From the NCBI GenBank assembly GCA_003451715.1, contig DMJN01000068.1, forward strand, positions 1-8,545: a stretch of 8,545 bases of DNA, given 5' to 3'. Source of the stretch: Gammaproteobacteria bacterium. GTDB taxonomy: Bacteria > Pseudomonadota > Gammaproteobacteria > Pseudomonadales > Pseudohongiellaceae. The position numbers were made by a program, and so were the translations under genes. Below the pieces are notes generated by a model that saw only the letters and a list, made by a program, of their open reading frames with translations, searched no databases and was not told the origin of the DNA. Shown one piece after another: positions 1 to 6,586 of the stretch; the first letter of the stretch is position 1; each line of letters begins with the position of its first letter.

Positions 1-665
1 GTTTCACAGAGATTTTCTGTGCGTGTCAAATCGGGCCTTTCGGCAGATAAATCAAGCCATTGGGCGGTTTCTACCTGAGCCGAATTCGCGGGTGTCAGCC
101 AGACCTGAATTTCACCCTCAGAACGAAACATTTCCTCAATTTCAGGCGCATATCCGAGCGCGGTAATCACGCGTTGAACCGATTCTGCTTCAGCCGTCGT
201 CAGGTAGACGCCCAGGGCGATGCCATTTTCCAGTAAACCCCGGGTTATCAGGTAGGATTCCACCTCCAACTCATCCTCTGCAATGCGCTCGCTGAGGCCT
301 TCCAGAGTAGTTATGGCAGTGCCCCGGGAGGAGGCTGGCGCCAGAAACACTCGGTACTGGGACGGTAGTGCTTCCCCTGTGAGGTTTAGCGAGGCACCCA
401 GCGAAAGATTGCGGGCCGCCGCCATGAAACTATACGCCTCATCTATGCTGCTAAAACCCCTAACGATGGAGCAAACACGTGTTGCCTCGTTATTTTCCAA
501 GGCCTGCTGAGCAGACTGTGCCTCGAATTCGCTTACCAACATCAGGCCATTATTGAGCAATGGCCTGGGTTCAGAGCCCGGCAGTGCGGTCTCCCGCGGA
601 TGGGTCTGGTTCCAGCCGAAATACACCAGATTGGCAAGCACCAGAAATATGGCGATATATCTCAT
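1..665 (-). CDS. SPOR-like membrane-anchored protein downstream of coaX (C-terminus cut by window edge)
   Basis: An open frame runs without a stop from the ATG at 665 to the left edge, giving 221 residues with the C-terminus missing. It opens with a short hydrophobic segment (MRYIAIFLVLANLVYFGW), which would act as an uncleaved anchor or signal and place the rest in the periplasm. Residues about 137-190 (SYLITRGLLENGIALGVYLT, then AEAESVQRVITALGY) have the look of a SPOR fold, which binds denuded peptidoglycan glycan strands in characterised proteins. An earlier stretch (about 63-110, CSIVRGF to YRVFLAP) may be a related half-domain. It starts 29 bases after the coaX stop on the same strand, and a SPOR-type protein in this position is familiar from pseudomonads, which supports the start and the assignment. 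No strong Shine-Dalgarno sequence is visible, so translation may be coupled to coaX. The exact function is unknown. Confidence 0.8.
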   Translation of the reverse strand, partial: MRYIAIFLVLANLVYFGWNQTHPRETALPGSEPRPLLNNGLMLVSEFEAQSAQQALENNEATRVCSIVRGFSSIDEAYSFMAAARNLSLGASLNLTGEALPSQYRVFLAPASSRGTAITTLEGLSERIAEDELEVESYLITRGLLENGIALGVYLTTAEAESVQRVITALGYAPEIEEMFRSEGEIQVWLTPANSAQVETAQWLDLSAERPDLTRTENLCE

Positions 666-694
666 GGGTTAATCAGGATTCTCTATCACAGCAA

Positions 695-1429
695 TCAGCC
701 CTGGATGGGACAGGCTATAGCCAGACCATCCAATACTAATGTCGTTACTATTTCGGTACTTCCGAAGTCTATTTGTGCCGCCAGTAGTTCCCCATCACCT
801 CCGCTGATATAAAGCATCAGGTCTGGCTCCTGCTCTGCCAGAGGCCACAAAACCCTCTGCACAAGTGATACCACTGCGGCGAGATTACCATTGAAAACTG
901 CTGCTTCCGTCGAATGGCCTGGCTCGAGCGTCAGGGAGTGGGTGGTCTCAGACAGGCGGATATCGGTGTTCTGCTCCAGGCTTGTAGCCATCAGTTTCAA
1001 TCCGGGAACGATGTAGCCGCCCTGATGCTGGCCATCGCCGGCTACGATGTCCAGAGTAACAGCGGTACCGGCATCGACGATAATACAGGGCCTGGCAGCA
1101 CGCCGATAAGCCGCCAACATAGCCAGCCACCGATCGACACCAAGCCTGGACAGGTCCGCATACTGATTGCTTACCCCACCACAACTACGCTGCACCACAG
1201 CCACTTTGGGATCGACAGCAAATGTGGTTCGACTCCATTGGCAAACGCTTTCGGTGATAGCCGCTTCTCTGACGCTACACAGGCGTACCCCGGTGGGCTC
1301 TATTCCGACAAGATCACTAATCAAAGAATCGACGTCCGCAGCCTGCCCTTCTATAGCACCCTCACCAGCACCTGGATTGAGCTGCCGCCATTTAATGCGG
1401 GAATTTCCTATGTCGAGTTCCAGGATCAT
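695..1429 (-). CDS. coaX: Type III pantothenate kinase
   Basis: This cytosolic enzyme phosphorylates pantothenate with ATP, the first step of coenzyme A synthesis. The 244 residues are normal for the family. The family landmarks are present in order: an N-terminal phosphate-binding DIGNSRIKW at residues 6-14, a pantothenate-pocket tyrosine around Y90, GVDRWLAMLAAY at 97-108 with the expected catalytic aspartate D99, the second nucleotide motif VDAGTAVTLDIV at 118-129, and GGYIVPGLKLM at 137-147. These place it in the ASKHA-fold type III class and not with E. coli-type CoaA. Its ATG overlaps the birA stop by one base (TAATG), so the two are almost certainly co-transcribed and translationally coupled. 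Type III kinases characterised so far resist CoA feedback and need a monovalent cation; that is family knowledge, not visible here. Several long frames on the other strand inside this gene are shadows. Confidence 0.97.
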   Translation of the reverse strand: MILELDIGNSRIKWRQLNPGAGEGAIEGQAADVDSLISDLVGIEPTGVRLCSVREAAITESVCQWSRTTFAVDPKVAVVQRSCGGVSNQYADLSRLGVDRWLAMLAAYRRAARPCIIVDAGTAVTLDIVAGDGQHQGGYIVPGLKLMATSLEQNTDIRLSETTHSLTLEPGHSTEAAVFNGNLAAVVSLVQRVLWPLAEQEPDLMLYISGGDGELLAAQIDFGSTEIVTTLVLDGLAIACPIQG

Positions 1430-2241
1430 TAGTCTGAAGATTCCCCAAGTTCACTTAAGGATGGAAAAATCTCACCACCGGTTATTCGCTCCCGACCCGC
1501 TGCTGACTGCAGGATCAGTGCGCCATCCCCATCCACGCCCAGCGATCTGCCGATGGTTCGCGTGTTACCGGCCTGAATAACAATATCCCGATTCAGGTAT
1601 CGATCATACGCATTCCAGGCCTCAGCAAACGGAGCGAATCCCTGCTGCTCGAAAAGCAGGATGTTCTGTATGAGCTGGTTGACGATTTCTGCAACAACAA
1701 TCGAGGCATTCGGGCAATTGGTGGTTGCTTCAAGAATCGATTCCAGATCCGTTACGGGCCTGTCTATCCTGGCTTGGTCCTCTTTAGTCAATGACAGATT
1801 CAGCCCGATCCCGAACACCAGGTGGCTTTCTTCATCACCGGCGAGTAATTCGAGCAGTATGCCTGCCAGCTTCCGATTACCAACCAGGATGTCATTCGGC
1901 CATTTTAACTCCAAGCCGGATGCACCGAGAGACTCGACTGCATTCAGAACGCTAAGCGCAGTCACCAGACTGAGGCATTGTATAGCACCATTATCGCTCT
2001 GGAAGGACCGGGTAAGCGACATATAGAGCCCACCGCCGGCAGGACTGATCCAGGCTCGATCTCGGCGCCCTCTACCGGCGGACTGAGCATCGGCAACGAG
2101 CAATCTTGTGCCGGTCTTGCCTGCCTTGATCTGGCGCAGCGCTTCCAGGTTGGTCGAATCGATTTCATCAAAAACCTGAATCTCATCGATGAGATCTGCA
2201 ATGTCGGGCGATAAGGAACCCTGTATCAATTGTGATTCCAT
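1429..2241 (-). CDS. birA: Biotin--[acetyl-CoA-carboxylase] ligase without DNA-binding domain
   Basis: The enzyme activates biotin to biotinoyl-5'-AMP and transfers it to a lysine of the biotin carboxyl carrier protein. Visible catalytic features over 270 residues are DSTN at 28-31, the biotinoyl-AMP loop QSAGRGRRDRAW at 53-64, KWPND at 113-117, KLAGILLEL at 124-132 with K124 as the expected key lysine, and GIGLN at 144-148. A small C-terminal SH3-like domain follows from about 219, with GVDGDGALIL and ITGGEI. The bifunctional E. coli type has about 65 extra N-terminal residues forming a winged helix; here the catalytic domain starts almost at once. Reading upstream in frame from the ATG meets a TGA 16 codons back, with no room for that domain, so this is a monofunctional ligase. 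It leads the birA-coaX-SPOR unit. Its Shine-Dalgarno is poor: GAGAGGGG lies about 16 bases upstream. Confidence 0.95.
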   Translation of the reverse strand: MESQLIQGSLSPDIADLIDEIQVFDEIDSTNLEALRQIKAGKTGTRLLVADAQSAGRGRRDRAWISPAGGGLYMSLTRSFQSDNGAIQCLSLVTALSVLNAVESLGASGLELKWPNDILVGNRKLAGILLELLAGDEESHLVFGIGLNLSLTKEDQARIDRPVTDLESILEATTNCPNASIVVAEIVNQLIQNILLFEQQGFAPFAEAWNAYDRYLNRDIVIQAGNTRTIGRSLGVDGDGALILQSAAGRERITGGEIFPSLSELGESSD

Positions 2242-2277
2242 AGTGTGCGACCAGGCGCCCCTCTCAAAATAAAAACT

Positions 2278-2305
2278 ACTGTAAGTTCAAAGCTACCACT
2301 TTAAA
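2278..2305 (-). promoter_or_regulatory. Weak candidate promoter for birA-coaX
   Basis: On the minus strand a TTTAAA (2305-2300) and a TACAGT (2283-2278) are separated by 16 bases; each matches four of six consensus sigma-70 positions. A promoter is expected here because a terminator lies just upstream at 2323-2370 and birA would otherwise be unexpressed. The match is weak, and an AT-rich TATTTT at 2271-2266 is an alternative -10. Confidence 0.25.
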
Positions 2306-2322
2306 CGAAGAGTCATTACCAC

Positions 2323-2370
2323 AAAAAAGGAGCGAAAATCCTGTGCCTGGCACGCAAGACCGCCCCTTTT
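2323..2370 (-). terminator. Rho-independent terminator downstream of cstA
   Basis: In minus-strand RNA, AAAAGGGGCG (2370-2361) can pair with CGCUCCUUUU (2334-2325) in a 10-bp stem with one G-U pair, and the run of six U continues to 2323. The 26-base loop carries its own small GTGCC/GGCAC element (2343-2353). It begins 38 bases after the cstA stop codon and lies before birA, which is where an intrinsic terminator would be expected. The plus-strand version also ends in a short T run, so it could work weakly in both directions. Confidence 0.65.
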
Positions 2371-2408
2371 GTTCGCCTGACAATACTGCCTGGCAGATTT
2401 TAAAATTG

Positions 2409-4124
2409 TTATTCGCTAGTAGATTCTGCTGAACCCTCACCAGCTGCTGCACTATCTTCGCGTCGAAGTTTTGAAATGATAGACCAGGCTTCAAGGATAA
2501 TAAACAATGCTGACGCCATAACTGCAACCTGAATAAAGACAAGAATCCATTGCCCTTTGCTAATGTAGTCCATCACGTACCAAACTCCAGCCCACATTGC
2601 CATCACCAGGATAAACATCATCGGTGCCAATAAATAGCGAGCAGGCCTGCCAAGTTTAATCAGATAAACCGAAATCACAATTAAAGTCATACCCGCGAGA
2701 ATCTGGTTAGTAGCACCGAATACCGGCCAAATAAGCGTTCCACCGTCGCCGGGATAATTACCGTTGGAAACCCCAAATGCCAATAACAAGCACGCGCCCA
2801 CAGCGACAAATGTAGAAATATAGTTATTCTTTAATGGCTTAATCTCATAGATACTCCCCCATTCCTGAATAATATAGCGGGTCAATCTCAATCCGGCATC
2901 CATCGTCGTTCCGGCAAAAAGAACAACCATCACTGCCAACATGGTTTGAGCAAAAGCCAGAGGAATCCCCCAGCCATTGGAAATCAACAGCGCACCCCCT
3001 GAGATAAATCCGCCCGCTGACGGGCCACCAGTAATGCTTGGATAAAGTTCGTTCCAGCCTCCTGCCGCCGTCGCAGCATACAAGGAACCCGTTACCGCAA
3101 CGATAGTTATTAGCGCCAGCGAACCCTCGCCCAGCGCACCGAGATAACCAACAAATCGAGCATCCTTTTCATTGTTTAACTGTTTTGCACTGGTTCCAGA
3201 AGATACGATCCCGTGAAATCCAGAACAGGCTCCACAGGCGATTGTCACGAATAATATCGGCCACAGCGGGGGCGTATCAGCAGCGACATCATTAAACATC
3301 GGAGCAGCGACATCAGGCATAGTTAACAGGACAGCTGTATAGAGAACGAACAAGCCGACAACTAATTGTGCTCCGTTAATATAATCCCTGGGTTGAAGTA
3401 GCAACCACACTGGCAACATCGATGCGATGCCCGCATAAACATAAAGCAAAATTATCCAGTTCCCCCGCTCACCAAGTGCGAAAATATCTCCGGGAAGCGC
3501 CAAAGGCATGACACTTCCTATATAAATAGTGAAATAGAGAATCGATACACCAACTATTGAGATCACCAATAGGTTGAACTTTCGACGAATCAGAACACCT
3601 ACGGCAACTGCCACTGGAATAGCGGCCCAGGCAGGGAAGACGGATTCAGGATAGATAACCATCTCATCTGCAATAATGGTCGCAAACATGGCGTTGACTA
3701 AAACCAGAAGCAGAAAGATTATTATCATCAGGACTGCACGAACGCGGGTCCCAATAATAGATTCTGAAAGGGCTCCAATGGACTTGGCATCATGCCGATT
3801 GCTTGCCCACAATGCGCCAAAATCATGAACTCCCGCGAAAAATATAGAGCCCAATGTTACCCACAACAGCGCCGGAGCCCATCCCCAATAGACAGCAATA
3901 GCCGGCCCTACAATAGGAGCGGCACCAGCCACGGCGGTAAAATGGGAACCCCACAGCACAAATTTATTGGTGGGGACGTAGTCAACACCGTCCTCGAAGC
4001 GATGGGCCGGAGTCTCATAGTTCGGGTCTAGCCGATAAATTTTTTCAGCAATAAATTTGGAATAGACGAACCATCCAAATGAAAAGCCCACCAGGCCAAA
4101 TAAGACGATGAAGATCGAGGACAT
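2409..4124 (-). CDS. cstA: CstA-family carbon-starvation transporter
   Basis: This is a polytopic inner-membrane protein of the CstA family; characterised members take up peptides or pyruvate during carbon limitation. Family signatures over the 571 residues are PTNKFVLWGSHFTAVAGAAP at 51-70, GVHDFGALWASNRH at 98-111, LLLQPRDYIN at 241-250, CGACSGFHGIVSSGTSAKQL at 297-316, LRLTRYIIQEW at 412-422, and WPVFGATNQILAGMTL at 466-481. I count roughly 14-16 hydrophobic segments. It is shorter than E. coli CstA (about 700 residues), like many family members. The start at 4124 is preferred over an ATG 24 codons upstream because GGGAGAG sits six bases before it, the membrane segment begins directly there, and the promoter -10 lies inside the longer reading. 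It is flanked by its own promoter and a terminator, so it is likely monocistronic. No YbdD-like small partner gene follows. The substrate cannot be told from sequence. Confidence 0.93.
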   Translation of the reverse strand: MSSIFIVLFGLVGFSFGWFVYSKFIAEKIYRLDPNYETPAHRFEDGVDYVPTNKFVLWGSHFTAVAGAAPIVGPAIAVYWGWAPALLWVTLGSIFFAGVHDFGALWASNRHDAKSIGALSESIIGTRVRAVLMIIIFLLLVLVNAMFATIIADEMVIYPESVFPAWAAIPVAVAVGVLIRRKFNLLVISIVGVSILYFTIYIGSVMPLALPGDIFALGERGNWIILLYVYAGIASMLPVWLLLQPRDYINGAQLVVGLFVLYTAVLLTMPDVAAPMFNDVAADTPPLWPILFVTIACGACSGFHGIVSSGTSAKQLNNEKDARFVGYLGALGEGSLALITIVAVTGSLYAATAAGGWNELYPSITGGPSAGGFISGGALLISNGWGIPLAFAQTMLAVMVVLFAGTTMDAGLRLTRYIIQEWGSIYEIKPLKNNYISTFVAVGACLLLAFGVSNGNYPGDGGTLIWPVFGATNQILAGMTLIVISVYLIKLGRPARYLLAPMMFILVMAMWAGVWYVMDYISKGQWILVFIQVAVMASALFIILEAWSIISKLRREDSAAAGEGSAESTSE

Positions 4125-4130
4125 AAAAGA

Positions 4131-4137
4131 CTCTCCC
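4131..4137 (-). promoter_or_regulatory. Ribosome binding site deciding the cstA start
   Basis: GGGAGAG on the minus strand lies six bases before the ATG at 4124. It fixes the start at MSSIFIVLFG and rules against the ATG at 4196, which overlaps the -35 element. Confidence 0.8.
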
Positions 4138-4166
4138 GAATTATTATTATGAAATCTAAGCGTCGC

Positions 4167-4196
4167 ATCATAGCAAGTTAGGGGCTTGCGAGACAA
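4167..4196 (-). promoter_or_regulatory. cstA promoter, extended -10 type
   Basis: On the minus strand TATGAT (4172-4167; five of six consensus bases) is preceded by TGC, making an extended -10 (TGnTATGAT). TTGTCT (4196-4191) is a four-of-six -35, with an 18-base spacer. The predicted transcription start is near 4160, giving a leader of about 36 bases. A lone TGTGA half-site adjoins the -35 at 4197-4201, but no second half is present. Confidence 0.6.
4173..4189. repeat. Inverted repeat GCAAG-N7-CTTGC in the cstA promoter spacer
   Basis: GCAAG (4173-4177) and CTTGC (4185-4189) form a perfect 5-bp inverted repeat with a 7-bp spacer. It lies wholly between the -10 and -35 elements of the predicted cstA promoter, a typical place for a repressor operator. 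The regulator is unknown, and 5-bp arms can arise by chance. Confidence 0.35.
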
Positions 4197-4307
4197 TGTG
4201 ATCGCGTGCCCTCAGCCCACCGATTTGCCATGCTTGCTTGTTTTGCTAACGACGGAGCCTCTGAACATACCTTGATGCAAGCCCAGCGGCTAGTTTTACT
4301 CCAGCCA

Positions 4308-6077
4308 CTAGTACTTATCGGTCTTGTAGTAAGAGAAGTATCCGATAAACATCTCATCCCAACTCTGTGCCCCGCCGCGCACAACGGCCTCCGGATCTGG
4401 ATTTCCCAGATTGTACTGGGAGTTATCGAAGGCTCCCTCGATCATGACCCGCGAACCGGCCGGAAGCAGCATGGGTTCAGCAAGACGATAGGTAGGTTGC
4501 CAGGCAAAATTGTAGTCAGGCACATTCATGATGTCGTCGCGAGTGCCATTGGGATAGATCACACTGAAGCGCATGTGCTTGCCGCGATAGTGCATATGGG
4601 GTCGTAGTCCGTGCAGCATGACCTCATCTTCGAAGATATGGGAAGCACTCATGTGATGTTCGGACACGCCGGGAGGTATCACCAGATTTCGACCGCCGTG
4701 ACTGAGGGAGTAAGTGGAATACTGGAACTGCGGTTCGTCATCTGCAAAATAAAGAGCAAGCAGCGTATTGTCCACCGTCTCCTTTCCGAATGTCGTGTAA
4801 TGGAGCGACATCTGCACGGCCGAGCCTCGCGGTACAAAAACTCCGGCATTATCCGGGTAGGTCGCCGCCTCATCCTTGCCAGGAGCGTAGCCCTCGAGGA
4901 ACTCCCGATAGCTGTCATTCTCGCCTTCGACGATCTTCTCATCATAATCTGCGGGAACGATGAAACTTAAAAGATGGTGCAGTACCCGACGATCCCCAGG
5001 CAGGTGCTGCACTGACTTGACCCAGACATCTTCTTCAAAGGGCAGATTAATGGTTACATTCTCGTAGTCGAGCACTCCTGTGGCCGGTACTGTGAAGGCC
5101 GGCACCTCCACAATGTAATCGGGCTCACCCAGTTGCCATGAAGATTCAGGTGGTTCGATCAGGGTAAGTGGATCGACCTCACTCACTCCACGAGGTGCAC
5201 CAGCATCGATCCAATGGATCAAAGTCTGCAATTCACCGGGATCCATGTAACGCGCATTAGTAAAATGATTAATGCTGGGATCAACTTGCGCCGGAGGCAT
5301 GCGCTTGGTCATGATGACTTCTTTCATCATGAGCGACCAGCCCTGAACCATCAGGTAAGAATCCATGGCGAAGGGAGCGATACCACCGGAGATGTGGCAA
5401 CTGACACACTTCGCTTCGAGAATAGGAGCCACCTCGGTGGCGTAGTCAGGAGCCACCTCCCGGTGCAGGTCTCGAACGGGAAAGTCGAGATCGCAGCCCG
5501 TAGCCTCGGTACTTACAGTCTCATCGAAGCCGTCGATATCACCCGCGACAGTGGCAGACAAGGTGTCGGCAACCGTTGTGGTACCAGCGCGCGCAGCTAT
5601 GCCGAGATTCGGGCGAGCCCGCACCGGGTCAATATCGAGTCCACCGCGATACAAAACCTTGAAGCGATTGGGTTCCAGGACAACTAGCTCGCCTGCTTTA
5701 CTGATACCGAGGTTTTCAGCCACCAACTGACTCTTATCAAGCAAAATTGGAATATCGAAGTTGTGCAATGTGTCCATCAGACGCACGTCATCCCGCTCAT
5801 CTTCGACCGCTGAGTTAAGTCCCAGAAATGTAATGCCCTGCTGCTCCCAGGTGGTTCTTAGAAGGCGGTACTTGGGAAGTTTGTCGAAGTTTTCGACACA
5901 GGCGGAGGCGATGGAAATTATGACGACAGCCTTGCTATCGCCGTATTTACGCAGTTGATGATAGCTTCCTTCGTGGTCGAGCAGAGCAAAATTGCCCACT
6001 CTCTCAGATGCAAAACTAAGCTGAACTGTCACCAGCAATGCCACGCTCAGTAATGACTTCCAGTTTATTCGATTCAT
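4308..6077 (-). CDS. Exported redoxin / c-type heme / PHM-like copper monooxygenase fusion
   Basis: A signal peptide (MNRINWKSLLSVALLVTVQL..SFA, cleaved near residue 23) sends this 589-residue protein to the periplasm or outside. Residues about 25-150 resemble a thioredoxin/AhpC-like redoxin with one cysteine, C60, and no CxxC. A cytochrome-c-like segment follows: CVSCH at 224-228, with M260 in KRMPP as likely distal heme ligand. Residues about 315-589 resemble the copper ascorbate-dependent monooxygenase (PHM) fold. Counterparts of all six rat PHM copper ligands appear in order: H367 and H368, H426 (SLHYTTFG), H494 and H496 (PHMHYRGK), and M576 (WDEMFIGY; rat has SSDEM). Spacings are close to those of rat PHM. 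The PHM-like region has no cysteine, so its usual disulfides are absent. GAGGA eight bases upstream favours the start at 6077 over the ATG at 6170. Hydroxylation of a C-H bond at copper, fed by the heme, is inference; the substrate is unknown. Confidence 0.85.
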   Translation of the reverse strand: MNRINWKSLLSVALLVTVQLSFASERVGNFALLDHEGSYHQLRKYGDSKAVVIISIASACVENFDKLPKYRLLRTTWEQQGITFLGLNSAVEDERDDVRLMDTLHNFDIPILLDKSQLVAENLGISKAGELVVLEPNRFKVLYRGGLDIDPVRARPNLGIAARAGTTTVADTLSATVAGDIDGFDETVSTEATGCDLDFPVRDLHREVAPDYATEVAPILEAKCVSCHISGGIAPFAMDSYLMVQGWSLMMKEVIMTKRMPPAQVDPSINHFTNARYMDPGELQTLIHWIDAGAPRGVSEVDPLTLIEPPESSWQLGEPDYIVEVPAFTVPATGVLDYENVTINLPFEEDVWVKSVQHLPGDRRVLHHLLSFIVPADYDEKIVEGENDSYREFLEGYAPGKDEAATYPDNAGVFVPRGSAVQMSLHYTTFGKETVDNTLLALYFADDEPQFQYSTYSLSHGGRNLVIPPGVSEHHMSASHIFEDEVMLHGLRPHMHYRGKHMRFSVIYPNGTRDDIMNVPDYNFAWQPTYRLAEPMLLPAGSRVMIEGAFDNSQYNLGNPDPEAVVRGGAQSWDEMFIGYFSYYKTDKY

Positions 6078-6085
6078 ACGGGTTT

Positions 6086-6090
6086 TCCTC
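6086..6090 (-). promoter_or_regulatory. Ribosome binding site deciding the start of the PHM-like gene
   Basis: GAGGA on the minus strand lies eight bases before the ATG at 6077. A clear signal peptide begins exactly at that ATG, while the 31 codons further upstream encode polar, unrelated residues. Confidence 0.75.
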
Positions 6091-6126
6091 AAGCTGTTTC
6101 GCCATCCTTCGGCACAATGCTGTGAT

Positions 6127-6157
6127 CTTATAGTCCCTGAGTTCTCAAGCTCCCTGA
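6127..6157 (-). promoter_or_regulatory. Candidate promoter of the PHM-like gene with direct repeats
   Basis: Minus-strand TATAAG (6132-6127) is a plausible -10, giving a leader of roughly 43 bases. No TTGACA-like -35 is present. Instead a perfect 7-bp direct repeat, TCAGGGA, occurs at 6157-6151 and 6140-6134, one copy over the expected -35 and one just before the -10. This pattern would fit an activator-dependent promoter. No regulator is identified. Confidence 0.3.
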
Positions 6158-6193
6158 ATGAGCAGAACACGCCGCTTCAGGCACGGGTTTTAA

Positions 6194-6202
6194 GGGGGGG
6201 GG
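6194..6202. repeat. Nine-G homopolymer tract
   Basis: Nine consecutive G on the plus strand, about 117 bp upstream of the PHM-like start and 60 bp upstream of its candidate -10. Tracts of this length can slip during replication, but this one is outside any reading frame I accept. It may also be a sequencing length error. Confidence 0.9.
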
Positions 6203-6308
6203 TAAGCTTATCGCAATTCCTGATTCCAAACTCACCACTAGCTGTGAGCTTTTGTTACAAATTGAAACTGTCAGGTGGAGAATCGGCTGATAATTAACTG
6301 AGTATTCA

Positions 6309-6336
6309 ATAGCTTGAATTGCAAGCCTATAGCTTG
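6309..6336. repeat. Alternating GCTTG/CAAGC half-sites within an 8-bp direct repeat
   Basis: ATAGCTTG occurs at 6309-6316 and again at 6329-6336, a 20-bp period (about two helical turns). Between them CAAGC (6322-6326) is spaced exactly five bases from each GCTTG core. This makes two overlapping 5-5-5 inverted repeats, GCTTG-aattg-CAAGC and CAAGC-ctata-GCTTG. The arrangement resembles a cooperative operator, but the regulator is unknown. Confidence 0.4.
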
Positions 6337-6586
6337 TTGAGTCTCGACCAGGCACAGGATTGGGAAATAGAACCGCAGTATTGCAAAAGATATGGTCATT
6401 GACGCCCGTCACGGTGTTTCAAGAAATAGCTGCCGTTCTGAGGAATTAGCGAGACGAGCGGTGCGTTCAATCAGCTACTGACAACTCAATATAGAATCGA
6501 CAGCGCTGTATGGCTTAATATAACGTGCCACTTCGCACATTTATTTGTTTTTTTTCAGTGACTAGCCGTGTTGTGCAGAGGGTTCC

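Larger units (their letters stand above)
6078..6586. other. 509-bp intergenic region with no convincing gene
   Basis: This gap lies between the PHM-like gene and the stop of the HupE-like gene, both on the minus strand. The longest frame (minus, GTG at 6412 to 6128) has no Shine-Dalgarno, crosses the nine-G tract, and shows no recognisable protein. The gap holds the candidate promoter at 6127-6157, a G9 tract at 6194-6202, a CTCAC-N8-GTGAG inverted repeat at 6231-6248, and the ATAGCTTG repeats at 6309-6336. No U-rich terminator is visible after the HupE-like gene on the minus strand. The size of the gap suggests that the two genes are transcribed separately. Confidence 0.6.

Noticed and set aside
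914..1432. Plus-strand 172-codon open frame
   Set aside because: It lies entirely antisense to coaX, has no Shine-Dalgarno and no recognisable domain; coaX has all family motifs.
1661..2214. Plus-strand frames of 121 and 78 codons antisense to birA
   Set aside because: Shadows of a well-supported gene, with no family resemblance.
2276..2542. Minus-strand 88-codon frame overlapping the end of cstA
   Set aside because: It crosses the cstA stop and the terminator in another frame; the sequence is not protein-like.
4125..4196. Longer cstA start 24 codons upstream
   Set aside because: The extension is polar, lacks a Shine-Dalgarno and overlaps the promoter elements; GGGAGAG precedes the downstream ATG.
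4197..4212. CRP site at cstA
   Set aside because: Only one TGTGA half is present; the expected second half matches two of five bases.
4206..5687. Several plus-strand frames (4206-4607, 4611-4970, 5214-5687)
   Set aside because: All are antisense to the PHM-like gene or its 3' flank and show no protein family features.
6078..6170. Longer start of the PHM-like gene, 31 codons upstream
   Set aside because: It would bury the signal peptide behind a polar leader; the ATG at 6077 has GAGGA at proper spacing.
6128..6412. Minus-strand 94-codon frame in the intergenic gap
   Set aside because: GTG start without ribosome binding site, prolines from the G9 tract, no recognised domain.
6524..6555. Plus-strand terminator-like GTGC/GCAC hairpin followed by T-rich sequence and T8
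   Set aside because: The stem is only four or five bases, the T8 run is 10 bases away, and no plus-strand gene or clear small RNA precedes it.
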